Shown here in pieces: positions 46,751 through 55,149 of a DNA stretch of 64,000 nucleotides (position 1 is its first letter; each line of letters starts with the position of its first letter). Origin of the DNA: Prevotella sp. S7-1-8 (lineage in GTDB: Bacteria; Bacteroidota; Bacteroidia; Bacteroidales; Bacteroidaceae); NCBI RefSeq assembly GCF_000758925.1, contig NZ_JRNC01000012.1, positions 19,592-83,591 on the forward strand, read 5' to 3'. The notes below the pieces were generated by a model. That model ran no database searches. It saw only the letters and a program-made list of their open reading frames with translations, and was not told the origin of the DNA. The position numbers and the translations under genes are program-made.

Positions 46751-48769
46751 ATGTCACAACAAGAAGACGATTTGAGGGCATTGGCGAAAATCATGGATTT
46801 TCTGCGTGCCGTGAGTATCATTTTAGTGGTCATGAACGTGTACTGGTTCTGCTACGAAGCCATCCGGCTGTGGGGCGTGAACATCGGCGTGGTGGACAAA
46901 ATCCTTCTGAACTTCGACCGCACGGCGGGGCTGTTCCATTCCATTCTCTACACGAAGCTGTTTTCCGTCCTTTTGCTTGCCTTGTCCTGTCTGGGTACGA
47001 AGGGTGTCAAGGGTGAGAAAATCACTTGGGGGAGAATCTGGACAGCATTTGCCGTCGGGTTCGTGCTGTTTTTCCTGAACTGGTGGTTGCTGCCCCTGCC
47101 GCTGCCGCTTGAAGCGGTGACGGGACTGTATGTCCTTACCATTGGAACGGGCTATGTCTGCCTGTTGATGGGTGGTCTGTGGATGAGCCGCCTGTTGAAA
47201 CACAATTTGATGGAGGATGTTTTCAACAACGAGAACGAGAGTTTCATGCAGGAAACGAGGCTTATCGAAAGCGAGTATTCGGTCAATCTGCCGACACGTT
47301 TCTATTACAGGAAACGCTGGAACAACGGTTGGATCAATGTAGTTAATCCCTTCCGTGCGTCCATCGTGTTGGGTACGCCTGGCAGCGGCAAGTCCTATGC
47401 CGTGGTAAACAATTTTATCAAGCAACAGATTGAAAAGGGCTTTAGTCAATACATCTACGATTTCAAGTATCCCGACCTATCTACTATTGCCTACAACCAT
47501 TTGCTGAACCACCCGGACGGCTACAAGGTAAAGCCGAAGTTCTATGTGATCAACTTCGACGACCCGCGACGCTCTCATCGGTGCAATCCCATTCACCCGG
47601 ATTTTATGGAAGATATTACGGATGCCTATGAGAGTGCCTACACAATAATGCTCAACCTCAATAAAACGTGGGTGCAAAAGCAGGGCGACTTCTTCGTGGA
47701 GTCACCTATCATTCTGTTTGCCAGTATTATCTGGTATCTCAAAATCTATCAGAACGGGAAGTTTTGCACGTTTCCCCATGCTATCGAGTTTCTGAACCGC
47801 CGTTACGAGGATATATTTCCGATACTGACCTCTTATCCGGAGCTGGAGAACTACCTTTCGCCGTTCATGGATGCGTGGCTTGGAGGGGCTGCGGAGCAGC
47901 TCATGGGTCAGATAGCGTCGGCAAAAATCCCGCTTTCGAGGATGATTTCACCGCAGCTCTACTGGGTGATGTCAGACAGCGAGTTTACGCTGGACATCAA
48001 CAATCCCGAAGAGCCGAAAATCCTCTGCGTGGGTAACAATCCCGACCGTCAGAATATCTACGGTGCGGCACTCGGTCTGTATAATTCCCGTATCGTGAAG
48101 CTCATCAACAAGAAGGGGATGCTGAAGTCATCGGTCATCATCGACGAGTTGCCCACAATATACTTCAAAGGGTTGGACAATCTTATAGCTACCGCCCGAA
48201 GCAACAAGGTTGCCGTGTGTCTGGGCTTTCAGGATTTCAGCCAGTTAGTGCGTGACTACGGGGACAAAGAGGCGAAAGTGGTGATGAACACTGTCGGCAA
48301 TATTTTCTCCGGTCAGGTGGTGGGGGAAACAGCCAAGACGCTCTCCGAGCGGTTCGGTAAGGTGTTGCAGAAACGGCAGTCCATCTCCATCAACCGGCAG
48401 GATGTTTCCACCTCCATCAACACGCAGATGGACGCGCTCATTCCACCGAGTAAGATTTCCGGGCTTACGCAGGGAATGTTTGTCGGTTCTGTATCCGACA
48501 ACTTCAACGAGCGTATCGAGCAGAAGATTTTTCATTGCGAGATTGTGGTGGATGCCGAAAAGGTGAAACGGGAAGAAAGTGCCTACAAGAAAATTCCCGT
48601 CATTACAAACTTCACGGACGAGGACGGCAACGACCGCATGAAGGAAACGGTGCAGGCGAACTACCGGCGCATCAAGGAAGAGGTGAAGCAGATTGTGCAG
48701 GAGGAACTGGAGCGTATCAAAAACGATCCGGTGCTGTGTAAACTGCTACCAGATAATGAGACTGTCTAA
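46751..48769 (+). CDS. mobC: Type IV coupling protein MobC (VirD4/TraG-like)
   Basis: A 672-residue inner-membrane ATPase that links the relaxosome to the mating channel. Four hydrophobic helices are at ~20-160; Walker A is VLGTPGSGKSYAVVNNFIKQ (~210-230), Walker B is SSVIIDELPTIYFKG, and LIATARSNKVAVCLGFQDFS is the conserved sensor region of the VirD4 family. Its stop codon lies inside the left arm of the nested repeat at 48764-48894. Confidence 0.92.
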   Translation: MSQQEDDLRALAKIMDFLRAVSIILVVMNVYWFCYEAIRLWGVNIGVVDKILLNFDRTAGLFHSILYTKLFSVLLLALSCLGTKGVKGEKITWGRIWTAFAVGFVLFFLNWWLLPLPLPLEAVTGLYVLTIGTGYVCLLMGGLWMSRLLKHNLMEDVFNNENESFMQETRLIESEYSVNLPTRFYYRKRWNNGWINVVNPFRASIVLGTPGSGKSYAVVNNFIKQQIEKGFSQYIYDFKYPDLSTIAYNHLLNHPDGYKVKPKFYVINFDDPRRSHRCNPIHPDFMEDITDAYESAYTIMLNLNKTWVQKQGDFFVESPIILFASIIWYLKIYQNGKFCTFPHAIEFLNRRYEDIFPILTSYPELENYLSPFMDAWLGGAAEQLMGQIASAKIPLSRMISPQLYWVMSDSEFTLDINNPEEPKILCVGNNPDRQNIYGAALGLYNSRIVKLINKKGMLKSSVIIDELPTIYFKGLDNLIATARSNKVAVCLGFQDFSQLVRDYGDKEAKVVMNTVGNIFSGQVVGETAKTLSERFGKVLQKRQSISINRQDVSTSINTQMDALIPPSKISGLTQGMFVGSVSDNFNERIEQKIFHCEIVVDAEKVKREESAYKKIPVITNFTDEDGNDRMKETVQANYRRIKEEVKQIVQEELERIKNDPVLCKLLPDNETV

Positions 48770-48894
48770 CAAGTCCCCAAAATTGAAAATTATCCCTATC
48801 GAAGTTTGAAGTGACCCCCAAAAGTTGGATACAATTTTTTTGGGGGGCACTTCAGTTCTGACGGGTAAAATCGTAAAATTCGGACTTGTTAGAC
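48764..48894. terminator. Nested inverted repeat between convergent mobC and the KAP gene
   Basis: An outer perfect 13-bp pair, GTCTAACAAGTCC (48764-48776) and GGACTTGTTAGAC (48882-48894), encloses an inner 17-bp pair, TGAAGTGACCCCCAAAA (48807-48823) and TTTTGGGGGGCACTTCA (48838-48854, one mismatch). It is the bidirectional end of both genes. The inner arm also resembles the ends of IS3-family (IS150-like) elements, so it may be a MITE-like remnant at the junction between cargo and mob genes. Confidence 0.6.
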
Positions 48895-48900
48895 AAATAC

Positions 48901-51900
48901 TTACGCGGTTTCAACCTCAGGTACTGAATCTATCGAATTGACAAATTTAACCAATTGCGGATCTGAATCTTTTTGTATGAGGTTTCGGAGACTCTTTTTC
49001 AATTCATAAGCATCATCCCCTGCTGTATTTATTAAATCCATATAAAAATCTTTGTTTTGCAGAATCAATGAACGGCATGCCCCATCGGAAATTACAGGTT
49101 TCACTATTTTATCAATAACGTCTCCAGCTTGACTTTTCAAATTACCATGCGATCTAAGCCATGTTTCGAAAAATTGAAACTTTATTGCATTGATAGTCTT
49201 TTTACCGATGCAGAAATCATTTCTTATATCGGTAACTGTCGATTTAATTTTTCGTTTATCCAATCTTTCAACTATATTCTTGAAACAATTAGGGAAAGGA
49301 TTCAAACTTTGAGTTCCAGAAGCAATATCCATCAGAATCTTTTTGCCAAATTCAGTCAAGTTATCTGGCAAGGATTTGATTTTAGCCAGTAAATGTTTTA
49401 TTGCGACAAACCAATAATATGATGTATGTGCTGTTCTTTGGGCGTATAATGTATCAACACTTATTTCAGACAACGCTTCGAACGCTATTTTATTGATATG
49501 ATCGGTCAGGACATTGCTTATTTTAGTGGTCAAATCGTAAAAAGATGCGTCAGGAATTACATCTTTAATATTGTTCTTAGTGATATACTTATCCAAATCG
49601 GTATTCCACTCTGCTAAATGCTCGATAAATACCTCATCCGTTACACCTATTCTGTTCTTAATATCTTCAAATTGGGGCAATATGTCTGAGAGCAATAATT
49701 TATAGCCAAGTTTATGATTTACCATGTATTGTAGTGTTTCATTTAATAGCGGTATATTCCATCCCACACTATTTACTAATAAGTCTCCATGATCCACATA
49801 ATAGTCCATGAGTTCTGCAACATATTTTATATCTCCACCCTCTATTAAGGAAACGGAATGACCATGTGCCAATTGCATGGCGACTAAATCGTAATATCCA
49901 GACTCTTTAATGTTTCGGCCATCAGTTTCTAATTCAGAATGCAACTGATTTATGTAGGTTGAATCTAACGTTACAGGTAAAGGTCTTTCTTCGTCAGATG
50001 CCAATAAACGATAGGTTGTAAATATAGCCCCTATATTATCTTTATTTACATTCTGTTCATCAATGCAATTCGTGATCGCTTGCAAAAGCGTTGGAAACGT
50101 ATAGGTAGAATTATCTTTTAACGTTTTTACAATATCTGCATGGTCGAAATTATCGGGTAGTAAGTTTGCCAAATAATTATCGAGCGCCTCCGAATTTGTT
50201 GCTACTTGATAATATTTATATGCTTTAGTTGTCGCGTTATCCCGATAGGCAGCATCTGTTGCATTTGCAGCTTGAATATAATCGATAAATGTATTTGGCT
50301 TGACTGTTTTTGCTTCAATCAATGACGTAAAATCGCACGCCAACTTATTTTGCGCAATAAACCTGTCTATTGCATCTAACGTTTTGAAATAGTCGCCGCC
50401 ATTGAAGTCATTGAACCGAACTATCTTCTTATATAATTGAGCAATCACATGGTTTTGGCTTTCCGTGTCTAAATGCAACAGCAGTTCTTGGTATTCGACA
50501 GGGAACACCTGCTTCTCTATGGATTCTTTTAATTTCAATTGTGCTATTCTTTGCCATACACGCAGAATAACATCGCTCTTTCGAGTTAATTTATGCAAAC
50601 AATGTATAATCTTATCGATAAGCGCATTGTCCATACATTGTATAACTTCTTCTAATACAGTGTCAAATTGTTTATTAGTCTCTGCATATTGATTTATGTC
50701 GTGGTCTTCTTCTCCGTTGATGCAGCCTTCAATATATTTTTTCAATGGAATTTGTCGAGCATCTTCAACATCGACACCATATACCAAAGCTGCAATTTCG
50801 CGTTGTGTTTGCAGATCATTGTTAATTATTGTTTGAATGCCATTCAGATAGTCGCCGGACAATATTTGTTCTACTGGATTTGCCAGAATATCCGTCTTCT
50901 TCAAACAGAACAATGCTATGTTTATCATCAAAATTTCGTTACACCACTCTTGTTTAAGAGCGACCATCTCATTGATATATGATATAATTTCCCTAACATT
51001 GGCATTAGGATTTACCAATCTGAATATCCGATTTATAGTTTCTTTCGCTTCATTTTCTGTTTCTCCAAATGCTTCAACAAACAGTTTGTTGAATATACTT
51101 CGATAGTCGGTAATAACAGGAGGAGCAACACGATAAACAATAGGGAAAGTTTTATTGATAAAATACTTGGTCAGTTGTTTCGTTTGTTCGTCGGTCTCAT
51201 CTCCGAATGCACAAGCTAAATGTGTTTCATCGAAAGGAATAACAGCCCAAACATTTTCAAAACCGCTATCGGCGAAGAACGTATGGATAGAAGACCATAA
51301 TTCTTTTACTTTTTCAGCGGGGAGACGATCCATGTTGTCAAAAACAAGGACTAATTTACGTTGTCCTTTTTCCTTGATAAAATCAGAAATGTCTTGCATC
51401 CATGTTTTGAACTCGTAAACCGTTGGTTCGTCTTCGCTCAAAGTCTCATAGCAAACGTCCTTTTCGACTTTATCTTGATAAATAGCTAACATATAACTCC
51501 ATCCATATTTATGATCTTTGCTATATGCCCATTTCCAAACGCACAATGCAATAAGAACTGGCAGTGCAGCTATGATAATAGACAATAAAGAAAACCACCA
51601 TGTTGTGGGTGTAGGTTTTACTGCATACGCAATAAATGTAAATATCGGAGTTAAAACTGCAACCAAAAATGCCGCAACCATACCATTACTGATAAGGGGA
51701 TATTTTTCGGTTACGGTCTCCGTTTTACGGGCTAATAAATATTTCAGCTTTTCAGACCATGATACGGTTTTCGTACCTCCACCTTTGACTTTTATTGTTG
51801 CATTTCCAGATAGGATACCATCATCAATAAGTTTGCTTGTAAGCAATTCCAATATAGAGCGGCGTTGCAAGTCCTCTTGATGTCCCCATGCGTCATACTC

Positions 51901-52155
51901 AAAAAAGTAATAGTCGTCTGATAATTCACGTTCCAACATTTTAACCACGTTGGATTTTCCAGATCCCCAAATACCTTCGATGCCGATAATTCGAGGTAAA
52001 GTACATTCCTCATCCAATGAATCATTCTGACAAAAATGGCGAGCAATAGTTTTTGCCAACCTTTCTTGCGAACCTCCATCGAATTTGTCAATACCACACG
52101 GTTTATTTTGGATAAACCGCGGATATTGCTGTTTGGATTGTAGTTTTGTTTCCAT
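48901..52155 (-). CDS. KAP family P-loop NTPase with membrane hairpin
   Basis: A 1084-residue protein. Walker A GIEGIWGSGKSNVVKML (residues 61-68 core), the KAP-type FEYDAWGHQED at ~85-95, two membrane helices inserted between Walker motifs (~156-179 and ~186-208), and Walker B KLVLVFDNMDRLP (~267-279) are the marks of the KAP family (Kidins220/ARMS-PifA), in which the active site faces the cytoplasm near the membrane. PifA excludes phage T7, and KAP ATPases recur in defence loci. Residues ~450-1084 are helical and unrecognised. It is more AT-rich than the tra/mob genes, is transcribed with the AAA_14 gene 16 bp upstream, and ends at the nested repeat, so the pair looks like an inserted cargo module. 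Confidence 0.88.
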   Translation of the reverse strand: METKLQSKQQYPRFIQNKPCGIDKFDGGSQERLAKTIARHFCQNDSLDEECTLPRIIGIEGIWGSGKSNVVKMLERELSDDYYFFEYDAWGHQEDLQRRSILELLTSKLIDDGILSGNATIKVKGGGTKTVSWSEKLKYLLARKTETVTEKYPLISNGMVAAFLVAVLTPIFTFIAYAVKPTPTTWWFSLLSIIIAALPVLIALCVWKWAYSKDHKYGWSYMLAIYQDKVEKDVCYETLSEDEPTVYEFKTWMQDISDFIKEKGQRKLVLVFDNMDRLPAEKVKELWSSIHTFFADSGFENVWAVIPFDETHLACAFGDETDEQTKQLTKYFINKTFPIVYRVAPPVITDYRSIFNKLFVEAFGETENEAKETINRIFRLVNPNANVREIISYINEMVALKQEWCNEILMINIALFCLKKTDILANPVEQILSGDYLNGIQTIINNDLQTQREIAALVYGVDVEDARQIPLKKYIEGCINGEEDHDINQYAETNKQFDTVLEEVIQCMDNALIDKIIHCLHKLTRKSDVILRVWQRIAQLKLKESIEKQVFPVEYQELLLHLDTESQNHVIAQLYKKIVRFNDFNGGDYFKTLDAIDRFIAQNKLACDFTSLIEAKTVKPNTFIDYIQAANATDAAYRDNATTKAYKYYQVATNSEALDNYLANLLPDNFDHADIVKTLKDNSTYTFPTLLQAITNCIDEQNVNKDNIGAIFTTYRLLASDEERPLPVTLDSTYINQLHSELETDGRNIKESGYYDLVAMQLAHGHSVSLIEGGDIKYVAELMDYYVDHGDLLVNSVGWNIPLLNETLQYMVNHKLGYKLLLSDILPQFEDIKNRIGVTDEVFIEHLAEWNTDLDKYITKNNIKDVIPDASFYDLTTKISNVLTDHINKIAFEALSEISVDTLYAQRTAHTSYYWFVAIKHLLAKIKSLPDNLTEFGKKILMDIASGTQSLNPFPNCFKNIVERLDKRKIKSTVTDIRNDFCIGKKTINAIKFQFFETWLRSHGNLKSQAGDVIDKIVKPVISDGACRSLILQNKDFYMDLINTAGDDAYELKKSLRNLIQKDSDPQLVKFVNSIDSVPEVETA

Positions 52156-52171
52156 ATACGTAATTTATTGA

Positions 52172-53302
52172 TTATACGAACTCCAAATAATTCTCCCGAT
52201 TTACCACATGAAACTCGGCATAGGGATAGGCTTCTTGGAAGGCTTTCGGTGCGGCCGGCATTTTATTTCCCCACTTGAACTCCAAGGCGGTAAGACTGTC
52301 GGCACTCTCCTCAATCAGGTCGATTTCCTGTTTGTCGTAGGTGCGCCAGAAATAGAACTCCCTGTGCAGTCCCTCATTGAAGTTCGCTTTGCGCCGCTCT
52401 CCGATGATGTAGTTCTCCCACAGCGCACCGACATCCTGCCGAATGGCCAGCGGTGAGAAAGCCCCGATAATGGCATTGCGAATGCCGTTGTCGTAGAAGT
52501 ACCACTTGCCAGCTTTTGTAACCTCCTTGCGTAGGTTACGCGAATAAGCCCCCAGACGATAGATAACGAAGACCTTTTCCAATAGGTCGAGGTATTTTTC
52601 AACGGTCGTCTTGCTCATGCCGAGTTGTTTACCTAACTCTTCGTAAGAAACTTCGCTGCCCAACTGAAAAGCTATCAATCGCAGTAGATCGCGCATCTTG
52701 CTCGAATTTTTTAAGCCGTCAATTGCTAAGATATCTTTAAGCAGGTATGCACCGACAATATCACGTAGGTAGTCTGTTTTACGTTCATAGTTCTCCATCA
52801 TTACTACTTCGGGATAGGAACCGTAAATCAAGCGCGCTTCGAGGTTCTGGCGGGTTTCAAGTGCCGTTTCCGTCTGTGCGATTTCCCGTTGCGAGAATGG
52901 TGTAAGGAGAAATTGCGTACTGCGGCCGACCAACGGTTCACCAGTCTTATTCAGCAAATCGAATGACGAAGAACCACTTGCCAAGACACTTATTCCCGGT
53001 ATTTCATCAACTATCAACTTCAGAATACTACCGATTTGTGGTATGTTCTGTGCCTCATCAATAGCCAGCAAATCAATACCATCCAATAAATGCCGATAAT
53101 TGGCTATTGAGCGATTCTCCAATAGTGCTAATGTGTCGTAGTCTTCGCCGTTGAGCATCATCGTCCTACCTGAATAGTTGTCCACAATTTTACGCATCAT
53201 TACCGTTTTACCAACACGGCGAGCACCAAAAATCAGTACTGCTTTATTGGGCGCGATTCGTGCTGTAATCTTCTCTTGAAGTATTCTATTTACTGTTTCC
53301 AT
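52172..53302 (-). CDS. AAA_14/DUF4143 ATPase
   Basis: A 376-residue ATPase of the AAA_14-DUF4143 type. Walker A is GARRVGKT (26-33), Walker B IDLLAIDEAQNI (77-88), followed by VLASGSSSFDLLNKTGEPLV, a typical sensor region. A winged-helix-like segment (~215-255, SYEELGKQLGMSKTTVEKYL) leads to the C-terminal DUF4143, which carries EID (326-328) and EFK (341-343), a spacing that fits a PD-(D/E)xK nuclease-like core. These proteins are common in Bacteroidales and of unknown function. It is the first gene of the two-gene operon with the KAP NTPase. Confidence 0.88.
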   Translation of the reverse strand: METVNRILQEKITARIAPNKAVLIFGARRVGKTVMMRKIVDNYSGRTMMLNGEDYDTLALLENRSIANYRHLLDGIDLLAIDEAQNIPQIGSILKLIVDEIPGISVLASGSSSFDLLNKTGEPLVGRSTQFLLTPFSQREIAQTETALETRQNLEARLIYGSYPEVVMMENYERKTDYLRDIVGAYLLKDILAIDGLKNSSKMRDLLRLIAFQLGSEVSYEELGKQLGMSKTTVEKYLDLLEKVFVIYRLGAYSRNLRKEVTKAGKWYFYDNGIRNAIIGAFSPLAIRQDVGALWENYIIGERRKANFNEGLHREFYFWRTYDKQEIDLIEESADSLTALEFKWGNKMPAAPKAFQEAYPYAEFHVVNRENYLEFV

Positions 53303-53320
53303 ACCTTATAAAATATAATG

Positions 53321-53328
53321 CAAAGATA
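53321..53328 (-). promoter_or_regulatory. -7 box of the AAA_14-KAP operon
   Basis: The complement reads TATCTTTG, 19 bp before the ATG at 53302. No clear -33 element is at the usual distance. It indicates that the cargo pair is transcribed separately from rteC, whose terminator lies between them at 53549-53581. Confidence 0.5.
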
Positions 53329-53548
53329 ATCATATTTTTTTAATTGGCGAATTTTACAAAAAAAACGGGCTATTAAATGGCGATTTTTACAACCACAATC
53401 TTATGGAAGTTGTTTCATTGTTTTTAGTAATGATATATGTTCATACTATGATGACTCAATAATTTACCAGACATACGTTTCTGAAATTTGTCCTTATAGG
53501 AATGAAAAACTCACATATATTGTGCTAATTAATATATAATTAAATGAA

Positions 53549-53581
53549 AATAAAAAGACAGGATACGAGTATTCCTGTCTT
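53549..53581 (-). terminator. Terminator downstream of rteC
   Basis: AAGACAGGA (53555-53563) pairs with TCCTGTCTT (53573-53581); read leftward it is followed by TTTTTATTTTC. It begins 23 bp after the rteC stop. In CTnDOT the small RNA RteR is encoded immediately downstream of rteC, so this hairpin could also be its 3' end; the spacer 53329-53548 has no gene. Confidence 0.7.
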
Positions 53582-53603
53582 CTCATATGTAATGGATATT
53601 TTT

Positions 53604-54209
53604 TTATTTTCTCATCCGCTCCAACTCCTCATCACGCAACATTCTCTCGTTCAGTTTTTCCTGCATCCTGTCAATGAAATAGGTGCGGCTTTCGTTCTTC
53701 CGGCGTTTGATATCAGTGTAGAAGCGGTAGCAGTCTTTAGAATCAACCCCGAATATCTTATAGAGAAGTGGGGCGAGCTGTTTGAGCGGCATATTGCCGT
53801 TGTTGATGCAGCCCATCACGTCTATGCCGTAGATAAGTTCCACGAGGTCGATGGCATTGCCCGTCCATTGAAGAAGGCTGGCGGTGGTTTCTGTTGCGTT
53901 GTTGGCGGATATTAGTGGTGGCACTTGGGGCGTGGCAAGGAATTTCTGCATCTTTCTTACGAAAGACAGAGCCTTGCTGACGTAGGCGGCAATCTCTCTT
54001 TTTTCTTCTGACAGATTACGTACGGGATGGTGCTGCAACTCGATTTCGATGTAGGCAAGCGCGATGACGGTAAGGTTCATGTCCATGCCGCCGTTGCACA
54101 GTTCGATCACTTGGGTGGCGAAAGCCGTGTATGCCGTTTCCATATTGCAGTCGCCGGCTTCGTTTATCAGGCGGAAAAAGTCGGTTTCCGCCAGCAAGAA
54201 ATAATTCAT
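53604..54209 (-). CDS. rteC: RteC regulator
   Basis: A 201-residue helical protein matching RteC of CTnDOT, which activates excision genes in response to RteB. Motifs seen: MNYFLLAETDFFRLINEAGD at the start, ALAYIEIELQHHP, TASLLQWTGNAIDLVELIYG, and the C-terminal TYFIDRMQEKLNERM. The ATG at 54209 is chosen by match to the known N-terminus; 21 in-frame codons upstream are rejected. Winged-helix folds in RteC are known. Its targets, the excision genes, are outside the window. Confidence 0.9.
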   Translation of the reverse strand: MNYFLLAETDFFRLINEAGDCNMETAYTAFATQVIELCNGGMDMNLTVIALAYIEIELQHHPVRNLSEEKREIAAYVSKALSFVRKMQKFLATPQVPPLISANNATETTASLLQWTGNAIDLVELIYGIDVMGCINNGNMPLKQLAPLLYKIFGVDSKDCYRFYTDIKRRKNESRTYFIDRMQEKLNERMLRDEELERMRK

Positions 54210-54282
54210 GGTTCTGTCAATTTTGAAAATTACACTTTGTTTTCTGCGTGCGCACATGAATATAATTGGCAAAAAACGCGGC

Positions 54283-54327
54283 AGAAAATAAAAAATCCAA
54301 CACTCAATTTTACAAAGTGCTGGATTT
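54283..54327 (-). terminator. Terminator after the RibD/DHFR-like gene
   Basis: AAATCCAACACT (54293-54304) pairs with AGTGCTGGATTT (54316-54327), 11 of 12 pairs. Read leftward it is followed by a T-run (TTTTTTATTTTC). It separates the RibD-like gene from rteC, so rteC must have its own promoter. Confidence 0.72.
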
Positions 54328-54447
54328 CAGAGGTATAAAATTCAGTATTTTTTCACAAGGACAAATTATCTCCGACTTAAATTGTTTGTAATCGGAACAT
54401 TTATTCTATTCCTGAAAATAGAAATGTATGCTTGCCGCACATTTTGG

Positions 54448-54870
54448 CTATCTTGCTTTTTTATCAAGGATATAGATAATGCGACATACACCGTTGGGAT
54501 AGCTTTTCAAAGAGGAAAGCGTCCAGTGTTGCTCTGGCAGAGCCGACTTAAAAAAATGTCGTCCGCTTCCGGATATGAAAGGAACGGTGTATAGTATGAT
54601 TTCATCCACAGCGTGCATCCGCAGCAGTCCGTTTATATAGTCTGCCGTGTCCGGTGTGGCTTCCGCGAGGTAACGGATGTTTGTGCAGTCTTTTCTCCAT
54701 TCGTGCAGCATTGAAATGGAATAGTCCGGTGTCACACGGTAAAAGGCTTTCTTCCTGATTTCATCAAGACCGCAACGGTCAAGGCACAAATCCTGATGTG
54801 CTTTATCATATAACTCTGAAGAAAGACATCCGTCCATCGTCAGTACGGCGAGAATCTGAACTTTACCCAT
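54448..54870 (-). CDS. RibD C-terminal/dihydrofolate reductase-like protein
   Basis: A 140-residue protein that resembles the RibD C-terminal/DHFR-like fold: LAVLTMDGCLSSELYD at the N-terminus and VDEIILYTVPFISGSGRHFF near residue 90, as in RibD-type reductases. It is shorter than full RibD C-terminal domains (~200 residues), so it may be a degraded or minimal version. No obvious substrate. It is the only gene between rteB and rteC; its long structured 5' leader (54871-55113) suggests regulated expression. Confidence 0.72.
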   Translation of the reverse strand: MGKVQILAVLTMDGCLSSELYDKAHQDLCLDRCGLDEIRKKAFYRVTPDYSISMLHEWRKDCTNIRYLAEATPDTADYINGLLRMHAVDEIILYTVPFISGSGRHFFKSALPEQHWTLSSLKSYPNGVCRIIYILDKKAR

Positions 54871-54905
54871 AATCGTTTCCTTTCGTTAGGCAAGGGTAAA
54901 AAAGT

Positions 54906-55046
54906 AGCGTGCAATTCACACTACCTTCAAGCGATGGCTCTGGTAAAGCCTTTACGGAGAGTACGTGAATGCACGCTATGCGTAAGCATAGCATAAGCAT
55001 CACGCAATCGTCTCCGTAGTTCCAATTTACCAGATTTTCGCTTGAA
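54906..55046 (-). ncRNA. Structured 5' leader of the RibD-like gene, with alternative pairings
   Basis: Nested complementary pairs fold 54926-55046: TTCAAGCGA/TCGCTTGAA, TCTGGTAAA/TTTACCAGA, ACGGAGA/TCTCCGT and the apical GCTATGC/GCATAGC. A competing pair, AGCGTGCAATTCAC (54906-54919) with GTGAATGCACGCT (54965-54977), overlaps the apical stem, so the two folds exclude each other. A -7 box TATCTTTG on the minus strand (55127-55120) would start the transcript near 55113. The leader contains an 82-codon TTG-started frame (54863-55111) whose end overlaps the gene start by 8 bp. This is an attenuator- or riboswitch-like arrangement, inferred from sequence only. Confidence 0.55.
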
Positions 55047-55149
55047 ACGCCTTGCGGTCTTATCCTATATGTTGGCGGCGAAAAGCTCCTGCCAATCGCC
55101 GTTTTTCTCAAATGTTATGCAAAGATAGCCAAATTCAGTGAATTACGGG

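Noticed and set aside
54863..55111. 82-codon frame as an independent protein gene
   Set aside because: Starts with TTG, overlaps the structured leader, and has no recognisable domain; kept only as a possible leader ORF.
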